Assembly (NCBI GenBank): GCA_000702845.1
Contig: JNKK01000019.1
Coordinates: forward strand, 1 to 51,548
Direction of reading: 5' to 3'
Source: Lachnospiraceae bacterium FE2018
GTDB taxonomy: Bacteria > Bacillota > Clostridia > Lachnospirales > Lachnospiraceae
Length of the DNA: 51,548 bases
Numbering within the stretch: position 1 is the first letter of the stretch; every line of letters begins with the position of its first letter. The notes below the pieces were generated by a model. The model ran no database searches. It was not told where the DNA came from and saw nothing but the letters and a program-made list of their open reading frames with translations. The translations under genes and the position numbers were made by a program. Below, piece after piece: positions 36,187 through 47,468 of the stretch.

Positions 36187-36224
36187 AAACTGCTACCTCA
36201 AGTGTCCGAAAACGGGCTCCTCTT

Positions 36225-36281
36225 CCCCATTTTCTTCCACCTTTCACCACTTCTTACCACTCATGAACCCATTTTATCCCA
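36225..36281 (-). promoter_or_regulatory. MraZ operator: six TGGNN boxes
   Basis: Minus-strand boxes TGGGA, TGGGT, TGGTA, TGGTG, TGGAA and TGGGG end at plus-strand positions 281, 271, 259, 249, 239 and 229 (36xxx). Steps are 10, 12, 10, 10, 10 bp, i.e. one face of the helix. The first two boxes flank the -10 of the mraZ promoter. This matches the known MraZ recognition pattern. Confidence 0.9.
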
Positions 36282-36299
36282 TTCCAGACGATAATTCAA
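36271..36299 (-). promoter_or_regulatory. mraZ operon promoter
   Basis: Minus-strand -35 TTGAAT (36294-36299), 17-bp spacer, -10 TAAAAT (36271-36276). MraZ boxes sit in the spacer end and directly after the -10. Confidence 0.85.
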
Positions 36300-36363
36300 C
36301 ATTTATTTTCATATTCTGCACACATTCCTGCATAAAATACAGCATTCTTTCGACAATAAGCAC

Positions 36364-36419
36364 AAAAAAAGGAACATATTGTTGTTCAGTATTCTCCGAA
36401 CAACAATATGTTCCATTTT
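36364..36419. terminator. Bidirectional terminator after atpC
   Basis: Perfect 17-bp stem GGAACATATTGTTGTTC (36371-36387) / GAACAACAATATGTTCC (36398-36414) with a 10-nt loop, a 7-A run on one side and ATTTTT on the other. It lies between the atpC stop (36466) and the mraZ promoter. On the minus strand it lies downstream of atpC and so ends the atp operon, insulating the division cluster. Confidence 0.92.
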
Positions 36420-36465
36420 TATCATTAATTGCTTATCTAATTACTGCATAATTCAATAATCTGCT

Positions 36466-36870
36466 TCAGCTGTTTTTTACACCGAGACGTACCATAGAGC
36501 GTCTGAATTTCGCCTCCACTGTTTTGTATGTGGCATCATCCATTCCGCCCTGCGCAAGCATCTTCTCAGCCCGCTCTTTTGCGGCCTGCGCGCGCTGCAG
36601 ATCGATATCCTCTTTCCACTCCCAGGTTGTCGGGAGCAGATGGCAGGTACCATTCATCATGCTGATCATGCCTCCGATGCATGCCGCACTTCTTTTTGTG
36701 CCGTCTGCCAGCACTATATGCGCTTCTCCCTCTCCAATTGCTGTCAGATAATTGGTGTGGTTCGCGAGAATTGCAAGATCGCCGGTAATAGAGCGGCATA
36801 CAACACGCTCAACTTCTCCCTCAAACAGGAGACCGTCCGGCGTACCGATCTTAAGTTGGAATGTATTCAT
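36466..36870 (-). CDS. atpC: ATP synthase epsilon subunit
   Basis: 134 residues: N-terminal beta sandwich (MNTFQLKIGTPDGLLFEGEVERVV, GDLAILANHTNYLTAIGEG) and a C-terminal helical hairpin rich in Arg/Lys/Glu (DLQRAQAAKERAEKML). Links the c ring to F1 and can inhibit ATP hydrolysis. Start at 36870, one base after the atpD stop; an upstream in-frame extension lies inside atpD and is rejected. Last gene of the atp operon. Confidence 0.95.
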   Translation of the reverse strand: MNTFQLKIGTPDGLLFEGEVERVVCRSITGDLAILANHTNYLTAIGEGEAHIVLADGTKRSAACIGGMISMMNGTCHLLPTTWEWKEDIDLQRAQAAKERAEKMLAQGGMDDATYKTVEAKFRRSMVRLGVKNS

Positions 36871-36871
36871 A

Positions 36872-38302
<1,431 letters not shown>

Positions 38303-38318
38303 TCATACCGCGTCAGAT

Positions 38319-39182
38319 TTATAATTCCTCTGCTCCCGCGATAATCTCGGTGATCTCCTGCGTAATGCTGCTCTGACGCGCACGGTTATACTGCAGATTC
38401 AGTGTTTCAATCATCTCCTCTGCATTCTTTGTCGCATTGTCCATGGCATTGCGGCGGGCCGCGAGTTCACTTGCCAGACTCTCGCAAACCGCGCTGTAGA
38501 TCAGTCCTGCCAGATATTCCGGCACAATCGCATCAAATACGGTGGATGGATCCGGATCGTATTCAATCAGCCTGCGCACCGGTTCTCTTTTCTCAGCAGT
38601 CTCCCGGTCAATCAGATCAGGCAGCGGCAGGACATTCACGACATCCGGAATCTGGGAAAGCATTGACTGAAATCTGGTATAGACCAGTTCCAGATGACCG
38701 TATATACCTTCTCTGTAGGCACCGCACAGCAGTTTTGCAATCGTAAAACAGTCAGAAACGGAGACATCTGCCGTAAGCTCAAAAGCCTCTGTCAGCGTTC
38801 TGTAACTCTTCCGGCGGCAGTATTCAATCGGCTTCTTTCCGATCGGCAGTACAACACACGGCTTTTCCGCCCGGTGTTCCTCCATCAGCTTAAACAGATT
38901 GTTATTATATCCGCCGGCCAGACCGCGGTCTCCGCCGATGATAATATAACAGGTCTGTTCAACGCCTGTTTCTTTCGTATATTCTGATGTAAAATCCGTA
39001 TTGCCGTTTGCGATTTCTTCCAGCGCCCTGTGAAGTTCCCTGAAATACGGCTTGCAGGTCTCAGCCCGTTCTTTCGCTTTCCGCAGCTTGGAAGATGCAA
39101 CCAGTTCCATTGCTCTGGTGATCTGCATCGTGTTCTGGACGCTCTTAATGCGCGTCTTAACTGCTTTCATATTGGAAGCCAT
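38319..39182 (-). CDS. atpG: ATP synthase gamma subunit
   Basis: Rotor shaft, 287 residues. Typical ends: N-terminal MKAVKTRIKSVQNTMQITRAMELVASSKLRKA region (read in short motifs KxRIKSV, TMQITRAM) and C-terminal NATKNAEEMIETLNLQYNRARQ followed by ITQEITEIIAGAEEL. The GGDRGLAGGYN loop is present. Good GGAGG site. Confidence 0.98.
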   Translation of the reverse strand: MASNMKAVKTRIKSVQNTMQITRAMELVASSKLRKAKERAETCKPYFRELHRALEEIANGNTDFTSEYTKETGVEQTCYIIIGGDRGLAGGYNNNLFKLMEEHRAEKPCVVLPIGKKPIEYCRRKSYRTLTEAFELTADVSVSDCFTIAKLLCGAYREGIYGHLELVYTRFQSMLSQIPDVVNVLPLPDLIDRETAEKREPVRRLIEYDPDPSTVFDAIVPEYLAGLIYSAVCESLASELAARRNAMDNATKNAEEMIETLNLQYNRARQSSITQEITEIIAGAEEL

Positions 39183-39197
39183 AATTGTCCTCCATTC

Positions 39198-40712
39198 TTA
39201 TGCGATAAAGTCTTTCGTAAAACGATCCAGCGCATCTGCAAGCTTCGCCTCTGCATCTTTGTCCAGATTACCTGTCTCCCGGATCGCCTGCATGACAGAA
39301 ACACCGTCAGCATCCACATCCAGGAAAGAGAACAGATCCTTCTCATAAGCATGGATTTTCTCCGGATCGATCCCGCTGAGATAATTATTAACGACGGCAT
39401 AAATAATAGCCACCTGTTTTTCTACCGGCACCGGCGCATTCTGACTCTGCTTCAGAACTTCCACGATACGCTCACCCTGTGCAAGACGCGCTTTTGTATC
39501 CGCATCCAGATCACTTCCGAACTGCGCGAAGCTGGCAAGTTCACGATACTGGGAATACAGGAGCTTCAGGCTTCCCGATACCTTCTTCATCGCCTTGATC
39601 TGAGCATTTCCGCCGACACGCGATACAGAGATGCCCGGATTGACTGCCGGCATGATTCCGGCATGGAACAGCTCTGTCTCCAGGAAAATCTGACCGTCTG
39701 TAATTGAGATAACATTGGTCGGAATATACGCGGAAATATCACCCGCCTGTGTCTCGATAATCGGGAGTGCCGTCAGGGAACCGCCGCCATGTTCTTCATC
39801 CAGCTTGGAAGCACGCTCCAGCAGACGTGAGTGCAGATAGAAAACGTCGCCCGGATAAGCCTCGCGTCCCGGCGGACGTCTGATCAGCAGGGAAAGTGCA
39901 CGATATGCCACAGCATGTTTGCTCAAATCGTCATAAATGCAGAGAACATGCTTGCCCTGATGCATAAAATACTCACCGATTGTGCATCCGGTATACGGCG
40001 CGATATACTGCAGCGGACTTACCTCCGATGCACTGGCAGTGACAACAATTGTATATTCCATCGCACCGCGCGTCTGCAGTTCTTCCACAAGTGCGGCAAC
40101 TGTAGAACGTTTCTGACCGATTGCCACGTAGATACAGATTACATTCTGTCCCTTCTGGTTCAGAATTGTATCAACTGCAATCGTTGTCTTTCCGGTTTGT
40201 CTGTCGCCGATGATCAGCTCACGCTGACCGCGCCCGATCGGGATCATCGAATCAATTGCCTTAATACCTGTCTGCAGCGGCTCCTTAACCGGCTGACGCT
40301 CACAGATACCAGGTGCATTACTCTCGATCGGACGAAACTCTGTCGTATCAATCGGTCCGCTGCCGTCTACCGGCTGACCGAGCGCATTTACGACACGCCC
40401 GATCATCGCATCACCGACCGGTACAGAAACAACTCTTCCGGTACGCTTGACACTCTGTCCTTCATTGATGTTCGCATCGGATGAAAACAGGACAATTGAT
40501 ACACTGTTTTCCTCCAGATTCTGTGCCATACCGAAGGTACCATCCTCAAACTCAAGCAGCTCGCCTGCCATGCAGTTTGTCAGTCCGCTCGCTCTGGCAA
40601 TTCCATCACCGACCATCAGGATCGTACCGGTCTCACTCTGCTGGATCGCATTGTCATAGTATTTAATCTGACTGCGAATCACTCTGGATATTTCTTCCGG
40701 TTTAAATTGCAT
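39198..40712 (-). CDS. atpA: ATP synthase alpha subunit
   Basis: 504 residues. Non-catalytic nucleotide site [13 protein letters not shown], the [21 protein letters not shown] block, [12 protein letters not shown] and the arginine-finger region [14 protein letters not shown] are intact. AAAGGTGG precedes the ATG; 50 bp after atpH. Confidence 0.99.
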   Translation of the reverse strand: MQFKPEEISRVIRSQIKYYDNAIQQSETGTILMVGDGIARASGLTNCMAGELLEFEDGTFGMAQNLEENSVSIVLFSSDANINEGQSVKRTGRVVSVPVGDAMIGRVVNALGQPVDGSGPIDTTEFRPIESNAPGICERQPVKEPLQTGIKAIDSMIPIGRGQRELIIGDRQTGKTTIAVDTILNQKGQNVICIYVAIGQKRSTVAALVEELQTRGAMEYTIVVTASASEVSPLQYIAPYTGCTIGEYFMHQGKHVLCIYDDLSKHAVAYRALSLLIRRPPGREAYPGDVFYLHSRLLERASKLDEEHGGGSLTALPIIETQAGDISAYIPTNVISITDGQIFLETELFHAGIMPAVNPGISVSRVGGNAQIKAMKKVSGSLKLLYSQYRELASFAQFGSDLDADTKARLAQGERIVEVLKQSQNAPVPVEKQVAIIYAVVNNYLSGIDPEKIHAYEKDLFSFLDVDADGVSVMQAIRETGNLDKDAEAKLADALDRFTKDFIA

Positions 40713-40762
40713 TTTTTGTCCACCTTTATTTTATTCCGTCACGGAGCATAAATAATCTATGC

Positions 40763-41302
40763 CTAAATAACCGCTTCGTTTAATCGCCTCGTTACGCCTT
40801 CCAGGCGTCCCTGTACTGTACCGTCCAGACGTCTGCCGTCCAGTTCAATCCGTACACCGCCCATAATCCGGGGATCAACCGTCTCATGAAGCCGGATTTT
40901 TTTACCGCTGCTCTGTTCCAGTTTCTGCACCAGCGCCTCCCGCTGCTGCGCGCTAAGAGGAACCGCAGTGACAACTTCCGCGCGGGAAATGCCGTGTGCA
41001 GTGTCGAACCTTCTCTCAAATTCTTCTGCGCAGGCTGAAAATTCATTCAGAAGTCCCTTTTCGCAGAGCAGTTTCATGAGATTGACCAGATAGCCTTCCG
41101 TTCCTTCACCGAACGCTTCATCGATCATTTTTGCGCGCTCGGCAAACGGAACCGACGGTTCCATCAGCAGTCCGGGATACTCCGGATATTCCCGGAACAG
41201 ATCCCGGATCTGAATCATCTGATCCAGAAAAACCTCTGACTTGCCTTCTTCGGTTGCAAGATCATACAGGGTTCCGCCATAAATACGGCCCGTTCTTGTC
41301 AT
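40763..41302 (-). CDS. atpH: ATP synthase delta subunit
   Basis: 179 residues, helical N-terminal domain followed by the C-terminal block with VRIELDGRRLDGTVQGRLEGV. Peripheral stalk cap on F1. The start overlaps the end of atpF by four bases, so the two are coupled. Confidence 0.95.
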   Translation of the reverse strand: MTRTGRIYGGTLYDLATEEGKSEVFLDQMIQIRDLFREYPEYPGLLMEPSVPFAERAKMIDEAFGEGTEGYLVNLMKLLCEKGLLNEFSACAEEFERRFDTAHGISRAEVVTAVPLSAQQREALVQKLEQSSGKKIRLHETVDPRIMGGVRIELDGRRLDGTVQGRLEGVTRRLNEAVI

Positions 41303-41802
41303 GACGCCTCACCTACATTTCTGATAAAGTCATCAATCAGTTTTTCGTGATCCTGCTCGTTCAGTTCACGTTCAATCACTTTGCCGGCAAGATCAACCGC
41401 CATACCGCCGATATCGTCTTTCAGTTCTCTTGCGGCTTTTCGCTTCTCGGCTTCGATATCTTTCTCAGCCTTTTCCTTTATTGCAACAGCCTGACGGTTT
41501 GCCTCCCGCAGAATCTCTTCACTTCTGGCACCTGCCGTTTTTTCAGCAGATGTCAGAATCTCTCCTGCTTTTTCCCTGGCCTCCGCCATATCCTTTTCAT
41601 AAGATTCTTTCATGGCCAGCGCTTCTGTTTTTGCCTGCTCGGCATCTTTGATTTCCGCATCAGCCATCTCCCTGCGCTTTTGCAGAATGTTGTTGATCGG
41701 CTTAAACAAAAAACGCTTGATCAGATAGACCTGCAGGGCCAGATTCAGAAGCTGTGCAATTAAAGTCCACGGCACGAGTGTGACCAATTGCTGTGTCTGC
41801 AT
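41299..41802 (-). CDS. atpF: ATP synthase b subunit
   Basis: 167 residues. One N-terminal membrane helix (TLIAQLLNLALQVYLIKRFLF) followed by a long charged coiled coil (KRREMADAEIKDAEQAKTEALA and onward). Peripheral stalk. AAGGAGG precedes the ATG. Confidence 0.96.
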   Translation of the reverse strand: MQTQQLVTLVPWTLIAQLLNLALQVYLIKRFLFKPINNILQKRREMADAEIKDAEQAKTEALAMKESYEKDMAEAREKAGEILTSAEKTAGARSEEILREANRQAVAIKEKAEKDIEAEKRKAARELKDDIGGMAVDLAGKVIERELNEQDHEKLIDDFIRNVGEAS

Positions 41803-41858
41803 CGTTAATCCTCCTTATGTTCTTGTTTCTGAGCTCATGCCGATAAGCATCCGAAGGC

Positions 41859-42164
<306 letters not shown>

Positions 42165-42193
42165 TTAATCGTTATTTTACCTGAGTAAAACTG

Positions 42194-42952
42194 TTACCCT
42201 TCCGCTGCATTTGCGATATACAGCGTTGTCAGCATGCAGAAAATAAATGCCTGCATGATACCGGTAAACCAGTCGAAGTAGACACCGAGGATCGCCGGAA
42301 TACCGACATCCAGAATCGGAATATGCTTCAGTACTGCGCCGACCGCTCCCGGAATCAAACCGAGTATAGCGCTGCTTGCAAGTGCCAGTGCTGTATAGAT
42401 CAGTGTATTAATAACAATACCGGACAGAATGTTTCCAAAATGTCGGCATGCCATACTGATCGGCGTCGACAGCTCTGACAGAATATTAAACGGCGTCAGT
42501 ACCGGGATCGGCTGGGTAAATCCTTTCAGATAGCCGCCAAAACCGCCCGCCTTGATTTTCTGATATGTGATCATAATAAAGACCACAATTGCCCACGCCG
42601 CTTCTGTGGACAGATCTGCTGTCGGACTGCGCAGTCCGATCAGGCTGATCAGATTAGAAAACAGGGATGTCGCAAACAATGCCGCCACAAACGGTATCAT
42701 GTAGCGGAATGCCTCTCCCATGTTCCCGATCACAAATTTGTTTGCCGTCTCGACAATAAACTCTGCCGCCGCCTGCCGTTTGGAAATATTCTGTACCTTC
42801 AGGTCACGCGTAAGAAAGATACAGAGTCCTGTGATAATCACCATGACAATCCAGCTGACAACCATCGTCTCCGTGATACGAAGCTGTCCCAGAACAGGGA
42901 CGCTGAACGGAAATGTATAAAAGATCTTAGCTCCGGTTATATCAACATTCAA
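42194..42952 (-). CDS. atpB: ATP synthase a subunit (TTG start)
   Basis: 252 residues, five to six helices. The stator arginine lies in STPISMACRHFGNILSG. It forms the ion half-channels beside the c ring. The start is a TTG at 42952 that fits the family N-terminus (NVDITGAK); AGGAGG is ten bases away. A two-codon mini-frame ATG-TTT-TGA (42957-42949) sits between, nearer the ribosome site, and its TGA overlaps the TTG. Confidence 0.94.
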   Translation of the reverse strand: MNVDITGAKIFYTFPFSVPVLGQLRITETMVVSWIVMVIITGLCIFLTRDLKVQNISKRQAAAEFIVETANKFVIGNMGEAFRYMIPFVAALFATSLFSNLISLIGLRSPTADLSTEAAWAIVVFIMITYQKIKAGGFGGYLKGFTQPIPVLTPFNILSELSTPISMACRHFGNILSGIVINTLIYTALALASSAILGLIPGAVGAVLKHIPILDVGIPAILGVYFDWFTGIMQAFIFCMLTTLYIANAAEG

Positions 42953-43005
42953 AACATTTTCACCTCCTTTCGTAATATTTCACTTCTTTCATGTACATAT
43001 TATAT

Positions 43006-43416
43006 TTACGTATTCAGTTTTCCGGTCACAGTCAGCAGCTTCAGTCCCAGACTGGGGAACAGAAGCGGAACAAGTCCCGCAACAAACTGAAAACAGGGCG
43101 CTGCGATTGCGGCAATCATCCAGAGGATCTGCAGCAGCATTCTTCTGGAGTAGCTCGCTTTCATCTGCTGCCGGGCCATCCCTTCATCTTCCATGGAAGT
43201 GATTTTCTGAACTGTAAGTCCCATCATGAAGAAATTCAGCACTGCGATACAGCCTCCTCCAAGTCCGCCGAGAATCACTCTGTAATCGAAAGGGACCTTG
43301 CCGGGCATTGCAAAATGAAGTCCGGCAAAAACCGCAAACATAATTACAACTCCGATCGCAGTAATACATAAAACTCTTTTTGTTTCTTTGCGCACAGCCG
43401 GCGCAATTTTCTGCAT
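43006..43416 (-). CDS. atpI: AtpI-like ATP synthase assembly protein
   Basis: 136 residues with four hydrophobic segments, the plan of ATP synthase protein I, thought to help c-ring assembly. GGAGG precedes the ATG. Lies between atpZ and atpB. Sequence is weakly conserved in this family, so position carries weight. Confidence 0.82.
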   Translation of the reverse strand: MQKIAPAVRKETKRVLCITAIGVVIMFAVFAGLHFAMPGKVPFDYRVILGGLGGGCIAVLNFFMMGLTVQKITSMEDEGMARQQMKASYSRRMLLQILWMIAAIAAPCFQFVAGLVPLLFPSLGLKLLTVTGKLNT

Positions 43417-43462
43417 GTTTATCGCCTCCGATCTTTCTGATCTGTTTTTGTTTCTGACTGTG

Positions 43463-43723
43463 TCAGAGATGCTGATTATGATTAAACCCTTTTCTGTTAT
43501 CTTTCTTCTGATCCTTCATAATCATCTGATAGAATTTCCATCCCGTCACAGCAGAAGCGCCAAGTCCAAGCACCAGACCCGGTATGAAAATCCAGCCCGG
43601 AAGCCCAAAACGGTTCACAAGAAACCAGCACAAAAAAAGGCACAGTAAGACAGGCATAATTAATGACAGTCCCAACTGTGTCAGTATAGAAAGATTCTTG
43701 AGTATCTCTCTGTATTTTTGCAT
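43463..43723 (-). CDS. atpZ: AtpZ/AtpI-like small membrane protein
   Basis: 86 residues with two helices: LSILTQLGLSLIMPVLLC and a Gly-rich segment FIPGLVLGLGASAVTGWKF, as in AtpZ, a small protein encoded at the head of many atp operons. GGGGGAG precedes the ATG. First gene of the operon, with a promoter about 40 bp upstream. Confidence 0.8.
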   Translation of the reverse strand: MQKYREILKNLSILTQLGLSLIMPVLLCLFLCWFLVNRFGLPGWIFIPGLVLGLGASAVTGWKFYQMIMKDQKKDNRKGFNHNQHL

Positions 43724-43761
43724 GTTTCTCCCCCGGCGTTCTGCAGTCAGATACTTCCTAT

Positions 43762-43790
43762 ACTATACCAGAAAAAAAAGTGATTTGCCA
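43762..43790 (-). promoter_or_regulatory. Probable atp operon promoter
   Basis: Minus-strand -35 TGGCAA (43785-43790), 17-bp spacer with an eight-T tract, -10 TATAGT (43762-43767). A TATAAT box is also present at 43844-43849 without a good -35. AGATACTTCC occurs twice nearby (43749-43758, 43834-43843), 85 bp apart. Confidence 0.6.
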
Positions 43791-43905
43791 TATATTATCT
43801 GAAAATCAGAAGGTTTCCATTCTGTTTTTTTATAGATACTTCCATTATACAAATATAGACGTAAAACACTTTGCCGGAACTCACTGTTATTATACTTTCT
43901 GCTGC

Positions 43906-43946
43906 AAAAAAAGAACCCGTTCTGTAAACTAAAACAGAACAGGTTC
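43906..43946 (-). terminator. tRNA-Val terminator
   Basis: Minus-strand stem GAACC-GTTCTGT class: 12 of 13 bp paired (43913-43925 with 43934-43946), then seven T. It begins 8 bp after the mature tRNA 3' end. Confidence 0.9.
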
Positions 43947-43953
43947 CCGAAAG

Positions 43954-44027
43954 TGGAAGCGACGGGGCTCGAACCCGTGACCTCTCGCGTGTGAGGCGAA
44001 CGCTCATCCCGGCTGAGCTACGCTTCC
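43954..44027 (-). tRNA. tRNA-Val (anticodon CAC)
   Basis: Cloverleaf on the minus strand: acceptor GGAAGCG/CGCTTCC, D-arm AGCTCAGCCGGGATGAGC, anticodon loop CTCACAC (CAC), T-arm with GGTTCGAGCCC, discriminator A; CCA not encoded. Confidence 0.95.
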
Positions 44028-44040
44028 ATATGCCTACTAC

Positions 44041-44068
44041 AGTATATCACGCTCCCTCAAAATGTCAA
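44041..44068 (-). promoter_or_regulatory. tRNA-Val promoter
   Basis: Consensus -35 TTGACA (44063-44068), 16-bp spacer, -10 TATACT (44041-44046). The TTT of the -35 region is also the tail of the tpiA terminator. Confidence 0.9.
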
Positions 44069-44069
44069 A

Positions 44070-44099
44070 CAGGACCGACGCTTCGGTGCGCCGGTCCTG
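44070..44099 (-). terminator. tpiA terminator
   Basis: Stem CAGGACCG / CGGTCCTG with a further GC-rich pairing inside, followed on the minus strand by TTTG. About 19 bp after the tpiA stop. Confidence 0.8.
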
Positions 44100-44117
44100 C
44101 CCAAAATCAAATCAATA

Positions 44118-44867
44118 TTACTTGTAGTTGACAATCTTTCCGAAGTCAGCCTTCAGGGAAGCGCCGCCTACAAGGCCGCCGTCGATGTCCGGCATAGCAA
44201 ACAGCTCAGCTGCGTTGCCTGCATTTACGGATCCGCCGTACTGGATGCGGATTGCTTCTGCGGTAGCTTCATCATAGATCTCAGCGATGCATTCACGGAT
44301 GCCCTTGCAGACTTCCTCAGCCTGCTCGGATGTCGCGGTTTTGCCTGTTCCGATTGCCCAGATCGGCTCATAAGCGATGACAGCTGTCTTAGCCTGATCT
44401 GCTGTGACGTTCTGGAAGCCGACCTTAACCTGCTGACGGATCCAGTCCATAGTGATGCCCTGCTCGCGCTGCTCAAGAGACTCGCCGCAGCACATAATCG
44501 GTGTCAGACCATATTCGAAAGCCTTAAGAACCTTCTTGTTAATGTCCTCGCTGGTCTCCTTGAAGTAATCTCTGCGCTCTGAATGTCCGAGAATGACATA
44601 TTTAACACCTGCGTCTACCAGCATAGCCGGAGCGATCTCACCGGTGTAAGCACCCTTGTCTTCGAAATACATATTCTCAGCAGCAACTTCTACCTTGGAT
44701 CCCTTGACAGCTTCAACAACCGGAACGATATCGATCGCCGGAACGCCGTAAACGACATCAACGTCATCGCTCTCTACAAGCGGAGCAAGTGTTTTAACCA
44801 GCTCAACAGCCTCACTCGGCGTCATGTTCATTTTCCAGTTACCAGCAACAATTTTTCTTCTTGCCAT
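44118..44867 (-). CDS. tpiA: Triosephosphate isomerase
   Basis: 249 residues. Catalytic residues visible: Asn and Lys in GNWKMN, His in LGHSERR, Glu in [11 protein letters not shown], and the phosphate-binding GGSV and GGLVGGASL loops. AAAGGAGG precedes the ATG. Third of the run gap-pgk-tpiA. Confidence 0.99.
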   Translation of the reverse strand: MARRKIVAGNWKMNMTPSEAVELVKTLAPLVESDDVDVVYGVPAIDIVPVVEAVKGSKVEVAAENMYFEDKGAYTGEIAPAMLVDAGVKYVILGHSERRDYFKETSEDINKKVLKAFEYGLTPIMCCGESLEQREQGITMDWIRQQVKVGFQNVTADQAKTAVIAYEPIWAIGTGKTATSEQAEEVCKGIRECIAEIYDEATAEAIRIQYGGSVNAGNAAELFAMPDIDGGLVGGASLKADFGKIVNYK

Positions 44868-44973
44868 GGTCGGCCTCCTTTAATGATAAATATCTCCATT
44901 TTGCGCCTGATAATGCGCGCTCACTTCAATCAGTATAGCACGGTTCAGGCAGATTCGCATCTGTTGATTTAAA

Positions 44974-46182
44974 TTATTTGTCATCAGCCGCTGCGACACC
45001 CGGAAGTTCCTTGCCCTCAAGGAATTCAAGGGAAGCGCCGCCGCCCGTGGAGATGTGGCTCATCTTATCGCCGAATCCCAGCTGATTCACTGCCGCCGCG
45101 GAATCACCGCCGCCGATGATGGTGGTGGCATCTGTATCTGCGAGCGCCTTTGCAACTGCAATTGTACCTGCTGCAAGAGTCGGGTTTTCAAAAACACCCA
45201 TCGGGCCGTTCCAAACGACTGTCTTTGCATTCTTAACAGCATCTGCATACAGCTCAGCTGTCTTCGGTCCGATATCAAGTCCCTGCATATCAGCCGGAAT
45301 CTTGTCAGCATCCACCGCGCATACTTCAATCGGTCCGTCGATCGGATTCGGGAAGGATGCCGCAATTGTGGTATCAATCGGAAGAAGCAGCTGCTTGCCG
45401 AGATCCTCTGCCTTTTTAATCATTTCCAGGCAGTAATCAATCTTGGTATCATCCACAAGCGAATTGCCGACTTCCTTGCCCTGTGCCTTCATAAAGGTAT
45501 AGGCCATGCCTCCGCCGATGATGAGTGTATCACATTTTTCAAGCAGATTGGAAATGACATTCAGCTTGTCTGCAACCTTCGCGCCGCCCAGGATTGCAAC
45601 GAACGGGCGGACCGGATTTTCGACGGCATTGCCGAGGAAATCGATTTCTTTCTGCATCAGATAGCCGACAGCACAGGTATCTATATATTCGGTCACACCG
45701 ACGTTGGAGCAGTGTGCGCGGTGTGCGGTACCGAAAGCGTCGTTGACAAATACTTCTGCGAGTGATGCAAGATCTTTGGAAAATGCCTCCTGGTTCTTCG
45801 TCTCTTCAATGCGGTAACGGGTGTTTTCCAGCAGAATCACTTCGCCGTCTTTCATTGCTTCTACTGCCGCCTTCGCATTCGGACCGACGACTTCCGGATC
45901 AGCAGCGAACTTAACTTCCTGTCCCAGGAGTTCAGAAAGACGTGCAGCAACAGGTGCCAGAGACAGTTCCGGTTTCGGCTCACCTTTCGGCTTGCCCATA
46001 TGAGAGCAGAGAATCACTTTTCCGCCGTCGGCAATCAGTTTCTTAATGGTCGGAAGCGCAGCCACCAGACGGTTCTCGTCTGTGATGACGCCTTCCTTCA
46101 TCGGAACGTTAAAATCGCAGCGCACCAGGACGCGTTTTCCCTGCACATTGATATCATCTACGGATTTTTTATTCAGTCCCAT
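44974..46182 (-). CDS. pgk: Phosphoglycerate kinase
   Basis: 402 residues. Substrate basic patch and hinge motifs: [34 protein letters not shown], the nucleotide site [17 protein letters not shown] and [20 protein letters not shown] precedes the ATG at 46182; a longer frame (to 46233) has no site. Between gap and tpiA, after the gap terminator. Confidence 0.99.
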   Translation of the reverse strand: MGLNKKSVDDINVQGKRVLVRCDFNVPMKEGVITDENRLVAALPTIKKLIADGGKVILCSHMGKPKGEPKPELSLAPVAARLSELLGQEVKFAADPEVVGPNAKAAVEAMKDGEVILLENTRYRIEETKNQEAFSKDLASLAEVFVNDAFGTAHRAHCSNVGVTEYIDTCAVGYLMQKEIDFLGNAVENPVRPFVAILGGAKVADKLNVISNLLEKCDTLIIGGGMAYTFMKAQGKEVGNSLVDDTKIDYCLEMIKKAEDLGKQLLLPIDTTIAASFPNPIDGPIEVCAVDADKIPADMQGLDIGPKTAELYADAVKNAKTVVWNGPMGVFENPTLAAGTIAVAKALADTDATTIIGGGDSAAAVNQLGFGDKMSHISTGGGASLEFLEGKELPGVAAADDK

Positions 46183-46227
46183 TATATTCTCCTTTTCACT
46201 CTTTGGTTGATGCCTTGTCTGCGCATG

Positions 46228-46249
46228 GCTCATTGCTAACGTGCAAAAA
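46228..46249. repeat. Copy 2 of the 22-nt terminator-linked motif
   Basis: GCTCATTGCTAACGTGCAAAAA, one base different from the copy at 10782-10803. As there, the minus-strand copy begins with the T-run of an intrinsic terminator. Confidence 0.7.
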
Positions 46250-46278
46250 CCGGGTCCGGTCCAAAGACCGGACCCGGT
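46245..46278 (-). terminator. gap terminator
   Basis: Perfect 13-bp stem ACCGGGTCCGGTC / GACCGGACCCGGT with a 4-nt loop, then five T on the minus strand, 30 bp after the gap stop. It should reduce transcription into pgk. Confidence 0.92.
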
Positions 46279-46307
46279 AAGGTCTGCTGTTTCAGAACTG
46301 TTTCAAT

Positions 46308-47330
46308 TTACTTTACGAATTTTGCGAAGTACTTGATTGTTCTGCACATGTTAGATGTGAAGCTGTTCTCATTGTCATACCAGGAAACGACCTGAACCTG
46401 AGTCTTTCCTTCGCCTGCCGGAATAACCATTGTCTGCGTTGAATCAAACAGAGATGCATAAGTCATGCCGACAATATCCTTGGAAACGATCAGATCTTCG
46501 TTGTATCCGAAGGATTCGTTTGCCTGTGCCTTCATAGCAGCATTGACGTCATCAACTGTAACTTCTGCGTTTACAACAGCTGTCAGAATGGTTGTGGAAC
46601 CTGTCGGTGTCGGAATACGCTGTGCAGCGCCGATGAGCTTGCCGTTCAGTTCCGGAATAACAAGACCGATTGCCTTTGCGGCGCCGGTGCTGTTCGGAAC
46701 AATGTTTTCAGCTGCAGCGCGGCTTCTGCGCTTGTCGCCCTTTCTCTGCGGTCCGTCAAGGATCATCTGGTCGCCGGTGTACGCATGGATTGTGCACATG
46801 ATACCGGACTCGATCGGAGCCAGGTCATTCAGAGCCTTGGCCATCGGTGCCAGACAGTTTGTTGTACAGGATGCTGCGGAAATGATATCATCATTCTCTG
46901 TCAGAGTCTCATGGTTTGTGTTGTAAACGATAGTCGGAAGATCATTTCCTGACGGAGCGGAGATGATAACCTTCTTAGCGCCTGCGTCAATATGAGCCTG
47001 GGATTTTGCCTTGGATGTGTAGAAGCCTGTGCACTCAAGTACGACATCGATGTCAAGATCTTTCCACGGAAGGTTCTTTGCATCTGATTCCTTGTAGATC
47101 TCAATCTCTTTTCCGTCGACGATGATGGAATGATCTGTGTTGGATACCTTATCGCCAAGTGCATATCTTCCCTGTGTGGAATCATACTTCAGAAGATAAG
47201 CCAGCATGTCCGGGCTTGTCAGGTCGTTGATTGCAACGATCTCAAATCCTTCTGCGCCAAACATCTGTCTGAAAGCCAGACGTCCGATTCTTCCAAAGCC
47301 GTTAATCGCAACTCTTACTGCATCAGCCAT
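46308..47330 (-). CDS. gap: Glyceraldehyde-3-phosphate dehydrogenase, type I
   Basis: 340 residues. NAD site [13 protein letters not shown] with AIND (the Asp that favours NAD over NADP), catalytic Cys in [10 protein letters not shown], His in [10 protein letters not shown] and the [12 protein letters not shown] region. GGAGG precedes the ATG; strong promoter at 47385-47413. The first of three glycolytic genes. Confidence 0.99.
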   Translation of the reverse strand: MADAVRVAINGFGRIGRLAFRQMFGAEGFEIVAINDLTSPDMLAYLLKYDSTQGRYALGDKVSNTDHSIIVDGKEIEIYKESDAKNLPWKDLDIDVVLECTGFYTSKAKSQAHIDAGAKKVIISAPSGNDLPTIVYNTNHETLTENDDIISAASCTTNCLAPMAKALNDLAPIESGIMCTIHAYTGDQMILDGPQRKGDKRRSRAAAENIVPNSTGAAKAIGLVIPELNGKLIGAAQRIPTPTGSTTILTAVVNAEVTVDDVNAAMKAQANESFGYNEDLIVSKDIVGMTYASLFDSTQTMVIPAGEGKTQVQVVSWYDNENSFTSNMCRTIKYFAKFVK

Positions 47331-47384
47331 AACTAATTTTTCCTCCTGCCTAAACCAAATATTTGTTAAAACTTAAACATTTAT

Positions 47385-47413
47385 ATTGTACCGAAAACGA
47401 AACAATAAATCAA
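47385..47413 (-). promoter_or_regulatory. gap promoter
   Basis: Minus-strand -35 TTGATT (47408-47413), 17-bp spacer, -10 TACAAT (47385-47390), about 50 nt before the ATG. Confidence 0.88.
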
Positions 47414-47468
47414 GTCATTTCTCATGGCAAAATGTAAAACATTCCCATAGATAATGTTAATAATTGGT

